Assembly: GCA_027682205.1 (NCBI GenBank)
Contig: JAQDAD010000002.1
Span: forward strand, 1 to 19,942
DNA from: Streptococcaceae bacterium AF54-32pH5A
GTDB lineage: Bacteria; Bacillota; Bacilli; Lactobacillales; Streptococcaceae
Reading direction: 5' to 3'
Length of the DNA stretch: 19,942 bases
Part shown: one piece after another, positions 1 through 9,558 of the stretch
How positions within the stretch are numbered: the first letter of the stretch is position 1
How the letters are laid out: every line of letters begins with the position of its first letter
The notes under the pieces: generated by a model
What the model saw: only the letters and a program-made list of their open reading frames with translations
Told to the model about the DNA's origin: nothing
The model's database searches: none
Made by a program: the position numbers and the translations under genes

Positions 1-63
1 ATAATCCTTGCGGCACTTATGGACAATCCCCTTGCTTTCTTCATATAGTTCTTTCAGATTCAT
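1..63 (-). CDS. comX: ComX / SigX competence sigma factor, N-terminal fragment (cut by window edge)
   Basis: Only the first 21 codons are present, reading MNLKELYEESKGIVHKCRKD then Y. This resembles the start of pneumococcal ComX (xIKELYEE...YKCRxEYY). The position, directly after ftsH, is also where comX1 lies in the pneumococcus. ComX is the alternative sigma factor that directs RNA polymerase to late competence (DNA uptake and recombination) promoters. The ATG at 63-61 is preceded by an AAAGGAG ribosome-binding site (76-70). A ComE-box promoter lies upstream, so expression should be CSP dependent. The rest of the gene, including the sigma domains, is outside the window. The call rests on these residues, the promoter and synteny. 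Confidence 0.85.
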   Translation of the reverse strand, partial: MNLKELYEESKGIVHKCRKDY

Positions 64-84
64 TGACCTCTCCTTTCTGCCTCT

Positions 85-152
85 AGTCTAGCAGAAAGAA
101 CCTAGCCTTTGATCTACTTCTTCTCTTCTGTACTTCTCGTTGCCTCAACTGC
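85..152 (-). promoter_or_regulatory. ComE-box promoter of comX
   Basis: On the minus strand there is a direct repeat GCAGTTGAG (152-144), a 12-nt spacer, then ACAGAAGAG (131-123). This fits the ComE site known in pneumococcus (two imperfect 9-mers around aCA-TTgAG separated by 12 nt). The best -10 is TAGACT (90-85), 32 nt past the second repeat; in the comC promoter of this window the gap is 31 nt. There is no good -35, as expected for an activator-dependent promoter. The first repeat lies 4 bases beyond the ftsH terminator. Confidence 0.8.
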
Positions 153-156
153 ACAC

Positions 157-179
157 AAAAAGAGAGGCACAGCCTCTCT
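157..179 (-). terminator. Rho-independent terminator after ftsH
   Basis: Read on the minus strand: AGAGAGGC, loop TGT, GCCTCTCT, then TTTT. The perfect 8-bp GC-containing stem starts 4 nt after the ftsH stop codon. It separates the ftsH operon from the competence-induced comX promoter. Confidence 0.9.
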
Positions 180-183
180 AGGA

Positions 184-2142
184 TTATTTTTCTTCACTCA
201 TTTTTGATTTTACTTCATCATAAGATAGGGCATGAGATTCCTCTTCTACAGTCTCAGGCATTTTTCCTGTTTCGTAAAGAGATTTAATCTGTGTACTATC
301 CAATGTTTCGTATTTCAATAATGCTTCTGCAATCAGTTTGTGAGTTTCACGATTTGATTGAATTATTTCAGCTGCTTTATTCCGTGCTTCATTTAATAAT
401 GAACGAACTTCCTCATCAATCTCATAGGCTGTTTGCTCTGAAATTGATTTTTGAGGACTTTGTGTACCAAACATAGCATGATTACCCTCATACTGAACTG
501 GGCCAAGTTTTTCACTCATACCGTATTCAGTGACCATTGCACGCGCCATCTGTGTAGCTTGTTCAAAGTCATTTGAAGCTCCTGTAGTTTGGACATTAAA
601 GATAATCTCTTCAGCTACACGACCACCCATCAAACCTGCTAATTGCTCTTTCATATCTTCTTTAGAAAGAAGCATTTGGTCTTCTTTAGGAAGTGCAATC
701 ATGTATCCACCTGCACGTCCACGTGGTACGATGGTCACTTTATGAACAACACGGGCATTTGACAAGACTAAACCAACAATGGTATGTCCAGCCTCGTGGT
801 AGGCAACTAATTCACGTTCTCTTTGTGATACTGTTTTATCTTTCTTAGACGGTCCAGCAATCACTCTGTCCTCTGCCTCATCAATATCTGAAGCATCAAT
901 GACTGACTTGTTGCGACGGGCAGCAACCAAGGCCGCCTCGTTTAGAACATTTTCCAAGTCGGCACCAACAAAACCTGGAGTTTGTTGGGCAACTAATTTC
1001 AAATCAACATCTTCTGCTAGAGGTTTGTTTTTAGCGTGAACTTTCAAAATTGCTTCACGACCTTTAACATCAGGACGGCCAACCAAGACTTTTCTATCAA
1101 AACGTCCCGGGCGTAGTAGCGCAGGATCGAGAACATCCGAACGGTTTGTCGCAGCGATAACGATAATTCCTTCATTTCCCTCAAAACCATCCATTTCAAT
1201 CAAGAGCTGGTTCAAGGTTTGTTCACGTTCATCATTTCCTCCACCGAGGCCGATACCACGTTGGCGACCAACAGCGTCAATTTCATCGATAAAGATGATA
1301 GCTGGCGCTGCTTTTTTTGCATCCTCAAAAAGAGAACGAACACGACTTGCACCAACTCCGACAAACATTTCTACAAAGTCCGATCCTGAGATGCTAAAGA
1401 ATGGAACGCCTGCTTCTCCAGCAACTGCCTTAGCAAGCAAAGTCTTACCTGTTCCCGGAGGTCCCTCTAAAAGAACACCCGCAGGAATACGCGCACCAAG
1501 TTTTGTAAATCGTTTTGGATCTTTTAAAAATTCAACAACTTCTACTAATTCTTGTTTTTCTTCCTCGGCACCTGCAACATCTGAAAATCGTACCTTGATA
1601 TCTTCTTTGTTCGCAGCCTTGGCCTTGCTACGTCCAAAACTCATTGGATTTCTACTATTGTTTCCTCCCATATTTCCCATCATAGAAAATAGGAAGAAGA
1701 AGAGAATGGCAAATGGCACAACAGAGACAAGGATATTGATCCACATACCACTCGAACTCTCATGTTTAACCGTTACCTCAGCCTGATGTTCAGAAGCAAG
1801 TTTTTGCAATTCTGAAACTGTTGAATCAGACGGAAGAATAGTACTTGAGAATCTTTCTACTGTTGTAGCAGCAGGAGTGAAAAATTGAATCCCTGTTTCT
1901 TCTTTACTAGTCTTAGGATTTTTATAAACACCAGACACCTCAATGATGCTACCATTTGGCTGATAGGTCAATTCTTTTACATTGTCTGCTGTAATTTCTT
2001 TTACCAATTCTGTATAGTTAATTTTTTCACTTTTCCCAGCAGCATTTCCAGAGTAAAAATACTGGAATCCTGTTACAAGGAAGAAGATAATTAACAAGTA
2101 TAGAAATGGATTTTTAACTAAACCATTATTTTGTTTTTTCAT
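184..2142 (-). CDS. ftsH: FtsH, membrane-bound ATP-dependent zinc metalloprotease
   Basis: FtsH unfolds and degrades membrane and short-lived cytosolic proteins. In 652 aa there are membrane segments at about 12-30 and 134-154 flanking an extracytoplasmic loop. The AAA+ module follows, with Walker A GPPGTGKT (227-234), Walker B FIDEID (284-289) and a second region of homology around 333-350. The zinc site is HEAGH (449-453). All catalytic motifs are intact and the length is normal. It is last in the operon, 15 nt after hpt. In Bacillus subtilis and Listeria, TilS and HprT have been reported to affect ftsH expression, and the same tilS-hpt-ftsH order is seen here. No separate promoter was recognised in the short gap; termination is at 157-179. 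Confidence 0.98.
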   Translation of the reverse strand: MKKQNNGLVKNPFLYLLIIFFLVTGFQYFYSGNAAGKSEKINYTELVKEITADNVKELTYQPNGSIIEVSGVYKNPKTSKEETGIQFFTPAATTVERFSSTILPSDSTVSELQKLASEHQAEVTVKHESSSGMWINILVSVVPFAILFFFLFSMMGNMGGNNSRNPMSFGRSKAKAANKEDIKVRFSDVAGAEEEKQELVEVVEFLKDPKRFTKLGARIPAGVLLEGPPGTGKTLLAKAVAGEAGVPFFSISGSDFVEMFVGVGASRVRSLFEDAKKAAPAIIFIDEIDAVGRQRGIGLGGGNDEREQTLNQLLIEMDGFEGNEGIIVIAATNRSDVLDPALLRPGRFDRKVLVGRPDVKGREAILKVHAKNKPLAEDVDLKLVAQQTPGFVGADLENVLNEAALVAARRNKSVIDASDIDEAEDRVIAGPSKKDKTVSQRERELVAYHEAGHTIVGLVLSNARVVHKVTIVPRGRAGGYMIALPKEDQMLLSKEDMKEQLAGLMGGRVAEEIIFNVQTTGASNDFEQATQMARAMVTEYGMSEKLGPVQYEGNHAMFGTQSPQKSISEQTAYEIDEEVRSLLNEARNKAAEIIQSNRETHKLIAEALLKYETLDSTQIKSLYETGKMPETVEEESHALSYDEVKSKMSEEK

Positions 2143-2157
2143 TAAAGAATGCTCTTT

Positions 2158-2700
2158 CTAATTTGAATAAACTTCCTCTTTCAACACTCCAACATAAGGA
2201 AGATTACGATAGTTTTCTTTGTAGTCCAAACCATATCCTACTACAAACTCATTTGGAATAGTAAAGCAAGTATAATCAGCTTCGATTTCAACAATTCGCC
2301 CTTCTGGTTTATCCAACATGGTTGCAATCTTAACAGAAGCTGCTTCTCTTGCAATAAACATATCTCTCAAATTCTTCAAAGTTTGACCTGTATCGATAAT
2401 ATCTTCTACAAATAGAATATGTCTTCCTTTGATATCTTGAGTTACGTCTTGCTTGATATTGATCACACCACTACTTGCTGTTCCACCATGGTAGCTAGAT
2501 ACCATCATGAAGTCCATCTCAATATGCGTACCAATATGCTTAACCAATTCAGCCATAAAAGGAATCGATCCTTTCAAAATTCCAACAAGAATTGGATTTT
2601 TCCCCTCATAGTCTTTGGTTAATTGTGCACCTAGCTTTTTAACTGCTTCTGTAATTTCATCATGTGAAATGAGGATTTTTTTAATATCGTGTTCTAACAT
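2158..2700 (-). CDS. hpt: Hypoxanthine-guanine phosphoribosyltransferase
   Basis: The product (180 aa) is a purine-salvage enzyme converting hypoxanthine or guanine plus PRPP to IMP or GMP in the cytosol. The PRPP-binding loop [11 protein letters not shown] is at 98-108. The conserved LKGS element (42-45) and the flexible-loop SSYHGGT (68-74) are present. Length is typical of type I HGPRTs. The ATG lies 4 nt after the tilS stop, so the two genes are translationally close, and ftsH follows after 15 nt. Confidence 0.97.
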   Translation of the reverse strand: MLEHDIKKILISHDEITEAVKKLGAQLTKDYEGKNPILVGILKGSIPFMAELVKHIGTHIEMDFMMVSSYHGGTASSGVINIKQDVTQDIKGRHILFVEDIIDTGQTLKNLRDMFIAREAASVKIATMLDKPEGRIVEIEADYTCFTIPNEFVVGYGLDYKENYRNLPYVGVLKEEVYSN

Positions 2701-2704
2701 CTTT

Positions 2705-3982
2705 TTACCTATCTATTTTTTCTATATAAAGTACAGTGTTCATTATATCATTTTTCGTGTTTTTACTCAAATCACTGATAGCAATTCCCAAAATTGAGAC
2801 AATTTCTCCAAATTGCTCAATAATAGGAGTTGTTTCCCGTTTTTCAATAGGGATTTTCAAATCTATAAATAAGCGTCTCAGTTTCTTTCGATGACCATTT
2901 ATAAGCAGAACATCACCAGGTTTTCGATATCTAATATGTACAGATGTTTCCCGTGAAACCATTATTTTTTGAACAGCATCTCCTTCGATAGGGATGCCAA
3001 AGGAAAATAAATAACCCATATGTCGAACTTGATTTTGATAGTGTAACACAAGTCCATCTTCCTTTTCATCAGCCTGAGGACTGATTTTGCAAACTCGAAA
3101 ATTCTGATACTCTTTTATCAATTCATAACCATTTTTCAATGGATGAAGATACTGGCTTTTCGTTACTAAAATCTGTCGAACTTCATCAAACTGAGCCTTT
3201 GTCAGATTTAAGTCAGGAAATTGATTGAGATAGTTCTGGAGCAAGACCCCTTGAGTTTGTTTTGAGTATGAAAAGAGCTCATTCAAATCTTCTACATCAA
3301 TCTGTTCAGAAAGCTCCGTTATAGCTGCTTGATAATCTGAAATCTCACTTCCTAGATTTAAAAGAGCAGATCTAAGGCGGGGATTTTCTTTTTCAAGTTC
3401 TGGTAAATACCTATTTCGAATCCGATTACGAAAATAGCTATTCTCACGATTTGTTTGATCTTCGAAATGAAAAATTGGTAGAAAATCCTTTTTATGAAAA
3501 TGCAACAAGGGACGGATGATTTCAATATCATCAACTACCTGACTTTCTTTTATTCCTATTAAATGACGTAACCGACTTCCTCGAATGAACCGCATCAAAA
3601 TCGTTTCAACCTGATCATCTGCATGGTGGGCAGTGACCAAGGCTGTCGCCCCAACCTCTTTCATGACCTTCCTAAAAAAATCATAACGAAATTCTCGAGC
3701 ACACGCTTCTGAAAAGTCTCCTGAAAAGCTTGTGATATAAATAGGAAGTCCAGCTACATCAGCTAACTTCCTTAGTTCATTCTCCTCCCAGTCAGACTCA
3801 CTTCTCTGCTTATGATTGACATGAGTTAAAATCAGCTCAATTCCCAACTCATTTTGATAAGTAGACAATAAATGGAATAAAAACATCGAATCCAGTCCGC
3901 CAGACAAAGCCAACACGACTTTAGAATGTTTTTTGAAATACTCTTTTCTGAGAAAATGATTTAAAAAATCCAGCTCCCTCAT
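2705..3982 (-). CDS. tilS: TilS, tRNA(Ile)-lysidine synthase
   Basis: TilS uses ATP and lysine to convert C34 of the CAU-anticodon tRNA-Ile to lysidine, changing both its decoding and its charging to isoleucine; it is essential. The N-terminal PP-loop SGGLDS is at residues 27-32, followed by the HVNHKQR-type and HHADDQVET catalytic segments. The remainder to residue 425 corresponds to the TilS substrate-binding and C-terminal domains. Its start overlaps the stop of the upstream serine hydrolase as ATGA (3982-3979), indicating translational coupling. The coding DNA contains the best parS-like sequence in the window (2945-2960). Confidence 0.96.
   Translation of the reverse strand: MRELDFLNHFLRKEYFKKHSKVVLALSGGLDSMFLFHLLSTYQNELGIELILTHVNHKQRSESDWEENELRKLADVAGLPIYITSFSGDFSEACAREFRYDFFRKVMKEVGATALVTAHHADDQVETILMRFIRGSRLRHLIGIKESQVVDDIEIIRPLLHFHKKDFLPIFHFEDQTNRENSYFRNRIRNRYLPELEKENPRLRSALLNLGSEISDYQAAITELSEQIDVEDLNELFSYSKQTQGVLLQNYLNQFPDLNLTKAQFDEVRQILVTKSQYLHPLKNGYELIKEYQNFRVCKISPQADEKEDGLVLHYQNQVRHMGYLFSFGIPIEGDAVQKIMVSRETSVHIRYRKPGDVLLINGHRKKLRRLFIDLKIPIEKRETTPIIEQFGEIVSILGIAISDLSKNTKNDIMNTVLYIEKIDR
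2945..2960. promoter_or_regulatory. Candidate parS (ParB/Spo0J binding) site inside tilS
   Basis: The sequence TGTTTCCCGTGAAACC differs from the Firmicute parS consensus TGTTTCACGTGAAACA at positions 7 and 16 only. The right half-site GTGAAAC is exact. It is about 10 kb from dnaA; ParB sites normally cluster near the origin, and parB is in this window. I found no better match elsewhere here. Confidence 0.72.
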
Positions 3983-5250
3983 TTTAGAACCTCATAGACA
4001 TCCTTGGCTATTTTAGCAATAGTGTCATAATCAGAATTTTTGGTGAAAATGGAAAGAACGAAAGGAGAGTCCGTATAAACAATCGCAGTATCGTGTTTGA
4101 ACTCGTCAGCATCTCCGATTTTATGAGCTACCTTAACCGAAACACCTTTTGCAATTCGTTGGTTGTCAAAATTCGTCTTGCTTAGAGACTCCAGTACAAA
4201 GCCATTCTGATTATAAATAGCTTCCATGACCTTTCCAGCCATTTTTGAAGAAGTTAATTTATCATTCACATCCCAATCTTCACCCATAATAGTGGACATT
4301 TTTTCTTTAAAAGCCCCGTCAGATTGATTGGTCACATAATAACCTAAAATATTATGAGCAACATTATCAGATTCCTTTGTTACCTTGGTAATTAATTGTT
4401 GGAGGCTGTAGTTTTTGTTGTCTCCTGTTTTAGGTAAACTACCACTACCTTCTGGTTTATAGGATCCAGGGAAATTATTCACTTCTGGAATATACTTGAA
4501 GTTACTGTCTAGTGTATATTCCCCTTGATTTATCTTATCTTGAGCATAATAAAGGTAGGCTAGTTTCAAGATGCTAGCTGCATAGAGTTTGCTGTCTTCA
4601 TTCACCCCAGCCTCTTTACCTGTACTCAGTTGTTTAACATAAATAGAGTATTTTTCGTTCTGATAGTTGTTTGACAAGACTTCTTGAACCTTCTGGATGC
4701 GATTATCCTCTTCTGAGACAAAATCTTTTGATACCCATCCAACTTGATCAATATGAAGAAATTCTTGTCCCTCAGCAAAGAGGGTTCTATCCACTGTTAC
4801 GCGTTGATAGGGAGAGAGGGAGGAAGAAATTTCTTTAGCATCATAAGGGCTGTTATAGATAACAAACTCCGGTTCCAACCATACTTGTCTATTTTGAGTT
4901 TGAACTTGACTTTGATCATAGACCAAGCGCTTATCTGCAACGATAAACTGATGATTGTTTAATTTAAAAACAGGAATACCTTGTCTGTTCAAACGCCATT
5001 CTACGATTTTAAAGGTGGTTCCAGGAGTCAATTTTCCAGACTCCTTAATCAAATCCTCATTTGCATAGATAGCCGTTTCTCCATAAACCATTGGCGATTC
5101 AAGGGATTCTTTATAGTAAAATCCATGATTAGACTCAGTTAGGTAATAAATTTCTTGTGAAGAGTAAGGAAGCTGTTTTTCTGTGCTAACTACTCCTGAA
5201 TTTATGATAAAAACAGATAGTAGTGATAACACTACTAAGAACTTACGCAT
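3979..5250 (-). CDS. Secreted or membrane-anchored serine hydrolase of the class A beta-lactamase-like family
   Basis: The protein (423 aa) has an N-terminal hydrophobic segment at about 3-20, so it is exported or anchored. A region of about 150 aa with beta-strand, SH3-like character follows. The catalytic domain then shows SILK (S226, K229), SDN (294-296) and KIG (377-379), the three active-site motifs of penicillin-recognising serine enzymes. I could not identify the ExxLN general-base motif of true class A beta-lactamases, so a peptidoglycan-related or other hydrolase role is more likely than drug resistance. It matches the pneumococcal gene between the 40-codon gene and tilS. It overlaps the upstream gene by 8 nt and tilS by 4 nt. 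The substrate is unknown. Confidence 0.88.
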   Translation of the reverse strand: MRKFLVVLSLLSVFIINSGVVSTEKQLPYSSQEIYYLTESNHGFYYKESLESPMVYGETAIYANEDLIKESGKLTPGTTFKIVEWRLNRQGIPVFKLNNHQFIVADKRLVYDQSQVQTQNRQVWLEPEFVIYNSPYDAKEISSSLSPYQRVTVDRTLFAEGQEFLHIDQVGWVSKDFVSEEDNRIQKVQEVLSNNYQNEKYSIYVKQLSTGKEAGVNEDSKLYAASILKLAYLYYAQDKINQGEYTLDSNFKYIPEVNNFPGSYKPEGSGSLPKTGDNKNYSLQQLITKVTKESDNVAHNILGYYVTNQSDGAFKEKMSTIMGEDWDVNDKLTSSKMAGKVMEAIYNQNGFVLESLSKTNFDNQRIAKGVSVKVAHKIGDADEFKHDTAIVYTDSPFVLSIFTKNSDYDTIAKIAKDVYEVLK

Positions 5251-5365
5251 TCTTCCCTTCCCTTTCTTCTTGTAATCGTAATAAATGATTTTTAGTTGCC
5301 AATTCCTCTAATTTTTCATCTGACAAACTTAAAAACTTCTCAACAACTTCTAATAAATTTTCCAT
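5243..5365 (-). CDS. Conserved 40-residue protein of unknown function
   Basis: The product begins MENLLEVVEKFLSLSDEKLE and ends [10 protein letters not shown]. It is short, acidic to amphipathic, predicted helical, with no membrane segment or signal. A longer reading starting at 5443 would run back through divIC. I chose the internal ATG at 5365 because a GAGGT ribosome-binding site precedes it at suitable spacing, it starts 4 nt after the divIC stop, and the same short protein sits at this place in pneumococcus as I recall it. The stop overlaps the hydrolase start by 8 nt. Its place in a division/envelope operon suggests, but does not show, a related role. Confidence 0.8.
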   Translation of the reverse strand: MENLLEVVEKFLSLSDEKLEELATKNHLLRLQEEREGKNA

Positions 5366-5369
5366 GACA

Positions 5370-5738
5370 TTACCTCGGAAGCAAATCAGGAATAGTGTAA
5401 ATCGCTTCTCGTGTCTTTGAATAATAGTACTTGGCGCGTGCATATTTTGCTACATAGTCTTCATCTTTCAACTTTGTAGCAAAAGCGGATTCCTTATCCT
5501 TTTCATCACTAAGATTTTGGTACTGTTGCTTTAACTCTGCTAATTGTTCACGACGTTGCAGTAACTGATTATAGCTTTGGGCCAGATTATAGGTCGGTAA
5601 AATAAACAATAAAATCATCAAAATCAAAACCCAACCCATGAAACGATTTCGCTTTTGTTTTTCCTTCATCAGGTAACGACGACGTTGGTGTTCATTTTGA
5701 ATAAAAGGATTGTTCATCTGTACAATATTTTTAGACAT
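5370..5738 (-). CDS. divIC: DivIC / FtsB-family septum formation initiator
   Basis: This 122-aa bitopic protein has a short basic cytoplasmic N-terminus, one membrane segment at about 33-51 and an extracytoplasmic coiled coil at about 53-85 rich in Gln, Leu and charged residues. This is the DivIC/FtsB layout. DivIC works with DivIB/FtsQ and FtsL in the divisome to license septal peptidoglycan synthesis. It overlaps rqcP by 8 nt and is followed 4 nt later by the 40-codon gene, so it is in the middle of a coupled operon. The FtsB-like and DivIC-like names are used interchangeably for this protein in streptococci. Confidence 0.92.
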   Translation of the reverse strand: MSKNIVQMNNPFIQNEHQRRRYLMKEKQKRNRFMGWVLILMILLFILPTYNLAQSYNQLLQRREQLAELKQQYQNLSDEKDKESAFATKLKDEDYVAKYARAKYYYSKTREAIYTIPDLLPR

Positions 5739-5997
5739 TTTCTTCTACCCGTGTTTCACTGATAATTTCATACATGCCTGCTGCATCTTCTTTTTTTGTA
5801 CTATCTTTCATCTCCAGTACTTTTACAAGCAACAACTTATTTCCAAAGCGAATTTCAACTTGGTCATCAACTTTCAAATCCGTTGAACTTTTGGCCAAAA
5901 TTCCATTTACCTTGATTCTACCTTTATCTGCTACTTCCTTTGCGACTGTACGACGCTTAATAATTCGTGATACTTTTAAATACTTGTCTAATCTCAT
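5731..5997 (-). CDS. rqcP: RqcP-type S4-domain RNA-binding protein (YabO/Hsp15-like)
   Basis: The product (88 aa) is almost entirely an S4 domain: [20 protein letters not shown] at the start, then the VNG turn around residues 31-33. In Bacillus, RqcP (YabO) works with RqcH on obstructed 50S subunits to add C-terminal alanine tails during ribosome-associated quality control. The gene lies next to divIC in many Firmicutes. A GAGGT ribosome-binding site precedes the ATG, and an extended -10 lies just upstream (6018-6026). The family call is firm; the RQC role is inferred from homology. Confidence 0.9.
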   Translation of the reverse strand: MRLDKYLKVSRIIKRRTVAKEVADKGRIKVNGILAKSSTDLKVDDQVEIRFGNKLLLVKVLEMKDSTKKEDAAGMYEIISETRVEENV

Positions 5998-6017
5998 TTT
6001 TATTACCTCAAATTATT

Positions 6018-6026
6018 ATTGTACCA
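6018..6026 (-). promoter_or_regulatory. Extended -10 promoter candidate for the rqcP-divIC operon
   Basis: On the minus strand the sequence is TGGTACAAT, an extended -10 (TGn plus TACAAT), about 20 nt before the rqcP ATG and 28 nt after the mfd stop. No convincing -35 is seen at 17 nt. It would allow the operon to be transcribed independently of mfd. Confidence 0.5.
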
Positions 6027-6054
6027 TTTTTATCCTTTTTATAGAAGAAAAATG

Positions 6055-9000
6055 TTAAATGGGATTTGCTTCCTTTGATTCTTTTATCTCTAGTAAACTT
6101 TCTCCAAAAATCAGCAGACCTTCTAAAATTTCATAATCCTTCTTGTTTCGGACATCAAATACGACTTCCATCAATCCTCTATTCTCAGCTATAACCGCTT
6201 TTAAGTTTGTTGCAGATAGGGCTTTAAAATAATCTTGAGCCAAGAACAGTCGCTGAGTAATTTTTTCAAATTGAACCGTAATCTTATTCTCTTTTCTTTC
6301 CACACGTTCTACAAAGACCTTATCCAAGTATGATTTGACCAAACCAATCTCTAAAAGATAGGCCACTACATCTGGATACTCCCCGAAACGATCCATCAAT
6401 TCTTCCTGTAATTCTTCATAGTTGACACGATTGTCAATTTGACGAATTTTCTTGTAAATTTCAATCTTATGTCGTTGGTCAGAAATATAAGTATCAGGAA
6501 GATAGGCATCGATTTGTAAAATCAATTCGGCGTTCCCTTTGGTTCTTGTGTTCCCATTACCATGTCGTTTAGCAATAGCTTCCTCTAGTAGCTGTGAATA
6601 CAATTCAAAACCAACAGAATCAATAAAGCCCGATTGGGATTTTCCTAAGAGGTTTCCTGCTCCACGAATAGAAAGATCTCGCATCGCAATCTTAAATCCA
6701 GATCCCAATTCTGTAAATCCTTTGATTGCTTCTAATCTCTTCTCAGATACTTCACTGATTGATTTTTCTGGACGATACATAAGATAAGCATAGGCAATAC
6801 GATTGCTCCGACCAACTCTTCCTCTTAATTGATACAAGGTTGACAAGCCCATATGGTCTGCATTTTCGATAAATAAGGTATTGGCGTTCGGAATGTCAAC
6901 ACCTGTTTCAATTATGGTAGTTGTCACCAAGATATCATATTGACCTTCGATAAAGTCCAATAGAGTATTTTCTAACTGAATTTCACTCATTTGTCCGTGA
7001 ACATACCCAATCGAAGCTTCTGGAATCAACTCCTGTAATTCTGAAACCTTCTGATCAATCGTGTCAACTTTGTTGTAAAGATAGTAAACTTGACCTCCAC
7101 GCTCCATTTCACGCAAGACAGCATCACGAATCACACTATCATTCTTTTCCAAAACATAAGTCTGAACAGGATAGCGATTAGTTGGCGGAGTTTCAATAAC
7201 AGATAAATCTCTGATTCCCAGCATAGACATATGGAGAGTACGAGGTATTGGAGTTGCTGTCAAGGTGAGGACATCCACTTGTTTCTTCAGTTCTTTCAAT
7301 GTTTCCTTATGCTTGACACCAAATCGTTGCTCTTCATCAATAATCATCAAGCCTAAATCTGAAAACACAACATCTTTTGACAAAACACGATGCGTTCCAA
7401 TCAAAATATCGACTTGACCATTCTTTAATTTTTCAAGTGTCTCTGCCTGCTCTTTTTTACTTCTAAAGCGACTCAACATATCAATATTAACTGCAAAATT
7501 TTGGAATCGTTCCTTAAAATTGGTATAGTGCTGTTGCGCTAAAACCGTCGTCGGAACTAGAACGACAACTTGTTTATGATCATTGACCGCCTTAAAGGCT
7601 GCACGCATTGCTACTTCAGTCTTCCCAAAACCAACATCTCCAACCAGAAGTCGATCCATGGGATGAGAATCTTGCATATCTCTCTTAATTTCCTCAATAC
7701 TACGAAGTTGATCATCGGTTTCAACGTAAGGGAAAGCATCATCAAAAGCATGTTGCTCATCATCATCAGCTGAGAAAGCAAACCCCTTCAACTGACTACG
7801 CTCAGAATAAAGCTTGATTAAATCGTCAGCTATATCCTCTACCTGGTTCTTAACTTTTTGCTTGGCCTTTTTGAAATGACCATCATTTAATTTATTAAGT
7901 TTTGGCGCTTTCCCATCACTTGAAACATATTTGGACAGTAATTGAATCTGCTCAACTGGGATGGAGATTTGATCCCCATTTTGATATTGAACACTGACAT
8001 AATCTCGGTGAATCCCTTTGATTTCAATTGTTTCGATACCTAGATATTGACCAATTCCATGAATATGATGAACAACATAGTCCCCTTTTTCAAGTTCATT
8101 ATAATCTTTTAATCGCTCTGCGTTTGAAGCATGTTGTCTTCTAAAACGACGTTTTAATTTCTTTTGGAAAATCTCATGTTCAGTAATCAAAAGAATTTTT
8201 TCATCTACAAAATGAAAACCATGTCTTAGATTACCCTCAATCAAGTTTACAGATTCTTTACAGATACTTGACTTATCTCTTGAATCCAATTTAATCTGGT
8301 ATTCCTCTAAAACATCCTCCAATGTTTTACTTCCCATTGAATTACTAGACTGTAGAATAATGGTGTAGTCCATTTTTTTATATCTCTCAATTTCTTCTTT
8401 AAGAAAAGAAAATTGATTGAAAAACTCCTGCATAGGATATTGATTAAATTGATAAATGTGATCAAACTTGAGATTCCCTAATCCTTTTTGGAGATTGGAG
8501 AAAAAGGTAACTGGAGTTTGTTTTTTATAGGTGTGCTCTGTATCTGCAAAATACTGCATACCAGCAAAAGATTTACCGTTCTGTAAATCTTCTGTAAAGT
8601 ATTGCGCTAATTCTCTTTCAAAGACTTCATACTGATTCATCAATTTTTGGTAATCATCAAAGAATACTGGTGTATCTTTCTCAATATAATCAAATATAGT
8701 CCATGTTTTATCGTAACATAAAGATAAAAACTTTCGACTATCTGAATGTACTTGTTTTTGATGAAAACTTGACAAAATCTCTTCCAAATATGATTTTGAA
8801 ATTGGTGATAAAGTCTTCGAAATTTGCTTTTCTAAAGCTGACTGACCTCGTATATAGTCTCTTTCTCTTAAAAGTATATCACTAGCTGGAAAGATAATAA
8901 GTTCTGCTTGATTTTCTTTTGATAATTGTGTTTCTACTTCAAAAGTCCGAATTCCATCTACTTCATCACCAAAAAACTCGATTCGGAAAGGCTCTAACTG

Positions 9001-9558
9001 AGACATCTCAAAAATATCTAAAATATCTCCTCGAATACTAAACTCACCTTGAGTTTGTACTTGCGTAACTTTTCGATAACCGATTTCCTTTAATTTGTGA
9101 AGAAGATCTTGTTGGTCATATTCTTCACCAACTGCAATCCTTATAATACTTTCTTTAAATCCAGTTGGAGAAGGTAAAATCAATCGACTTGCTGCTATAT
9201 TACAAACTAAAATCCCTTTCTTAGATGAATCAGTTAAAAAACGCAAGGCTTCAACTCGCGAAATGATTTTTTCTTGTGAAGACATCAAAAACTCTACCAT
9301 AGGAGAGTCATCTACCAAAAATGGATAGACAAATTCCTCTCCTAAGATAGAAAGAAGATCACTGATAATTCGTTCTGCCTCTCCATAAGTCGATGTCAGT
9401 AACACAATCTTATTTTCTTTTTTTAGGCTACTTGCAATTGCAAGAGCCTTTGTAGAAGTTGACAGACCTAGTATTAGTTGTCTTTTCTTATCTGTCAGAT
9501 TTTGATGCCATTTTTCTATCTGATCATTTTCTGAGAATAAATCTAATAAAGTCACCAT
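6055..9558 (-). CDS. mfd: Mfd (TRCF), transcription-repair coupling factor
   Basis: Mfd is a DNA translocase that removes stalled RNA polymerase and recruits UvrA. At 1167 aa it has full length. The N-terminal half has the UvrB-like module, with GEFSIRGDILDIFE as a recognisable stretch. A CarD-like RNA polymerase interaction region follows (KGDYVVHHIHGIGQYLG, near residue 500). The RecG-like motor comes next, with Walker A GDVGFGKT (640-647) and motif II DEEQ (741-744), then SF2 motifs including the QLRGRVGR segment, and a C-terminal TRCF domain. The ATG directly abuts the pth stop (no gap), so the two are co-transcribed. No clear terminator follows. Confidence 0.98.
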   Translation of the reverse strand: MVTLLDLFSENDQIEKWHQNLTDKKRQLILGLSTSTKALAIASSLKKENKIVLLTSTYGEAERIISDLLSILGEEFVYPFLVDDSPMVEFLMSSQEKIISRVEALRFLTDSSKKGILVCNIAASRLILPSPTGFKESIIRIAVGEEYDQQDLLHKLKEIGYRKVTQVQTQGEFSIRGDILDIFEMSQLEPFRIEFFGDEVDGIRTFEVETQLSKENQAELIIFPASDILLRERDYIRGQSALEKQISKTLSPISKSYLEEILSSFHQKQVHSDSRKFLSLCYDKTWTIFDYIEKDTPVFFDDYQKLMNQYEVFERELAQYFTEDLQNGKSFAGMQYFADTEHTYKKQTPVTFFSNLQKGLGNLKFDHIYQFNQYPMQEFFNQFSFLKEEIERYKKMDYTIILQSSNSMGSKTLEDVLEEYQIKLDSRDKSSICKESVNLIEGNLRHGFHFVDEKILLITEHEIFQKKLKRRFRRQHASNAERLKDYNELEKGDYVVHHIHGIGQYLGIETIEIKGIHRDYVSVQYQNGDQISIPVEQIQLLSKYVSSDGKAPKLNKLNDGHFKKAKQKVKNQVEDIADDLIKLYSERSQLKGFAFSADDDEQHAFDDAFPYVETDDQLRSIEEIKRDMQDSHPMDRLLVGDVGFGKTEVAMRAAFKAVNDHKQVVVLVPTTVLAQQHYTNFKERFQNFAVNIDMLSRFRSKKEQAETLEKLKNGQVDILIGTHRVLSKDVVFSDLGLMIIDEEQRFGVKHKETLKELKKQVDVLTLTATPIPRTLHMSMLGIRDLSVIETPPTNRYPVQTYVLEKNDSVIRDAVLREMERGGQVYYLYNKVDTIDQKVSELQELIPEASIGYVHGQMSEIQLENTLLDFIEGQYDILVTTTIIETGVDIPNANTLFIENADHMGLSTLYQLRGRVGRSNRIAYAYLMYRPEKSISEVSEKRLEAIKGFTELGSGFKIAMRDLSIRGAGNLLGKSQSGFIDSVGFELYSQLLEEAIAKRHGNGNTRTKGNAELILQIDAYLPDTYISDQRHKIEIYKKIRQIDNRVNYEELQEELMDRFGEYPDVVAYLLEIGLVKSYLDKVFVERVERKENKITVQFEKITQRLFLAQDYFKALSATNLKAVIAENRGLMEVVFDVRNKKDYEILEGLLIFGESLLEIKESKEANPI

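Noticed and set aside
5366..5443. N-terminal extension of the 40-codon gene to 66 codons
   Set aside because: It overlaps divIC out of frame and has no ribosome-binding site; the internal ATG has one.
8703..8885. Plus-strand short reading frames antisense to mfd, ftsH, tilS and others
   Set aside because: Shadow frames of well-conserved genes without ribosome-binding sites or recognisable products.
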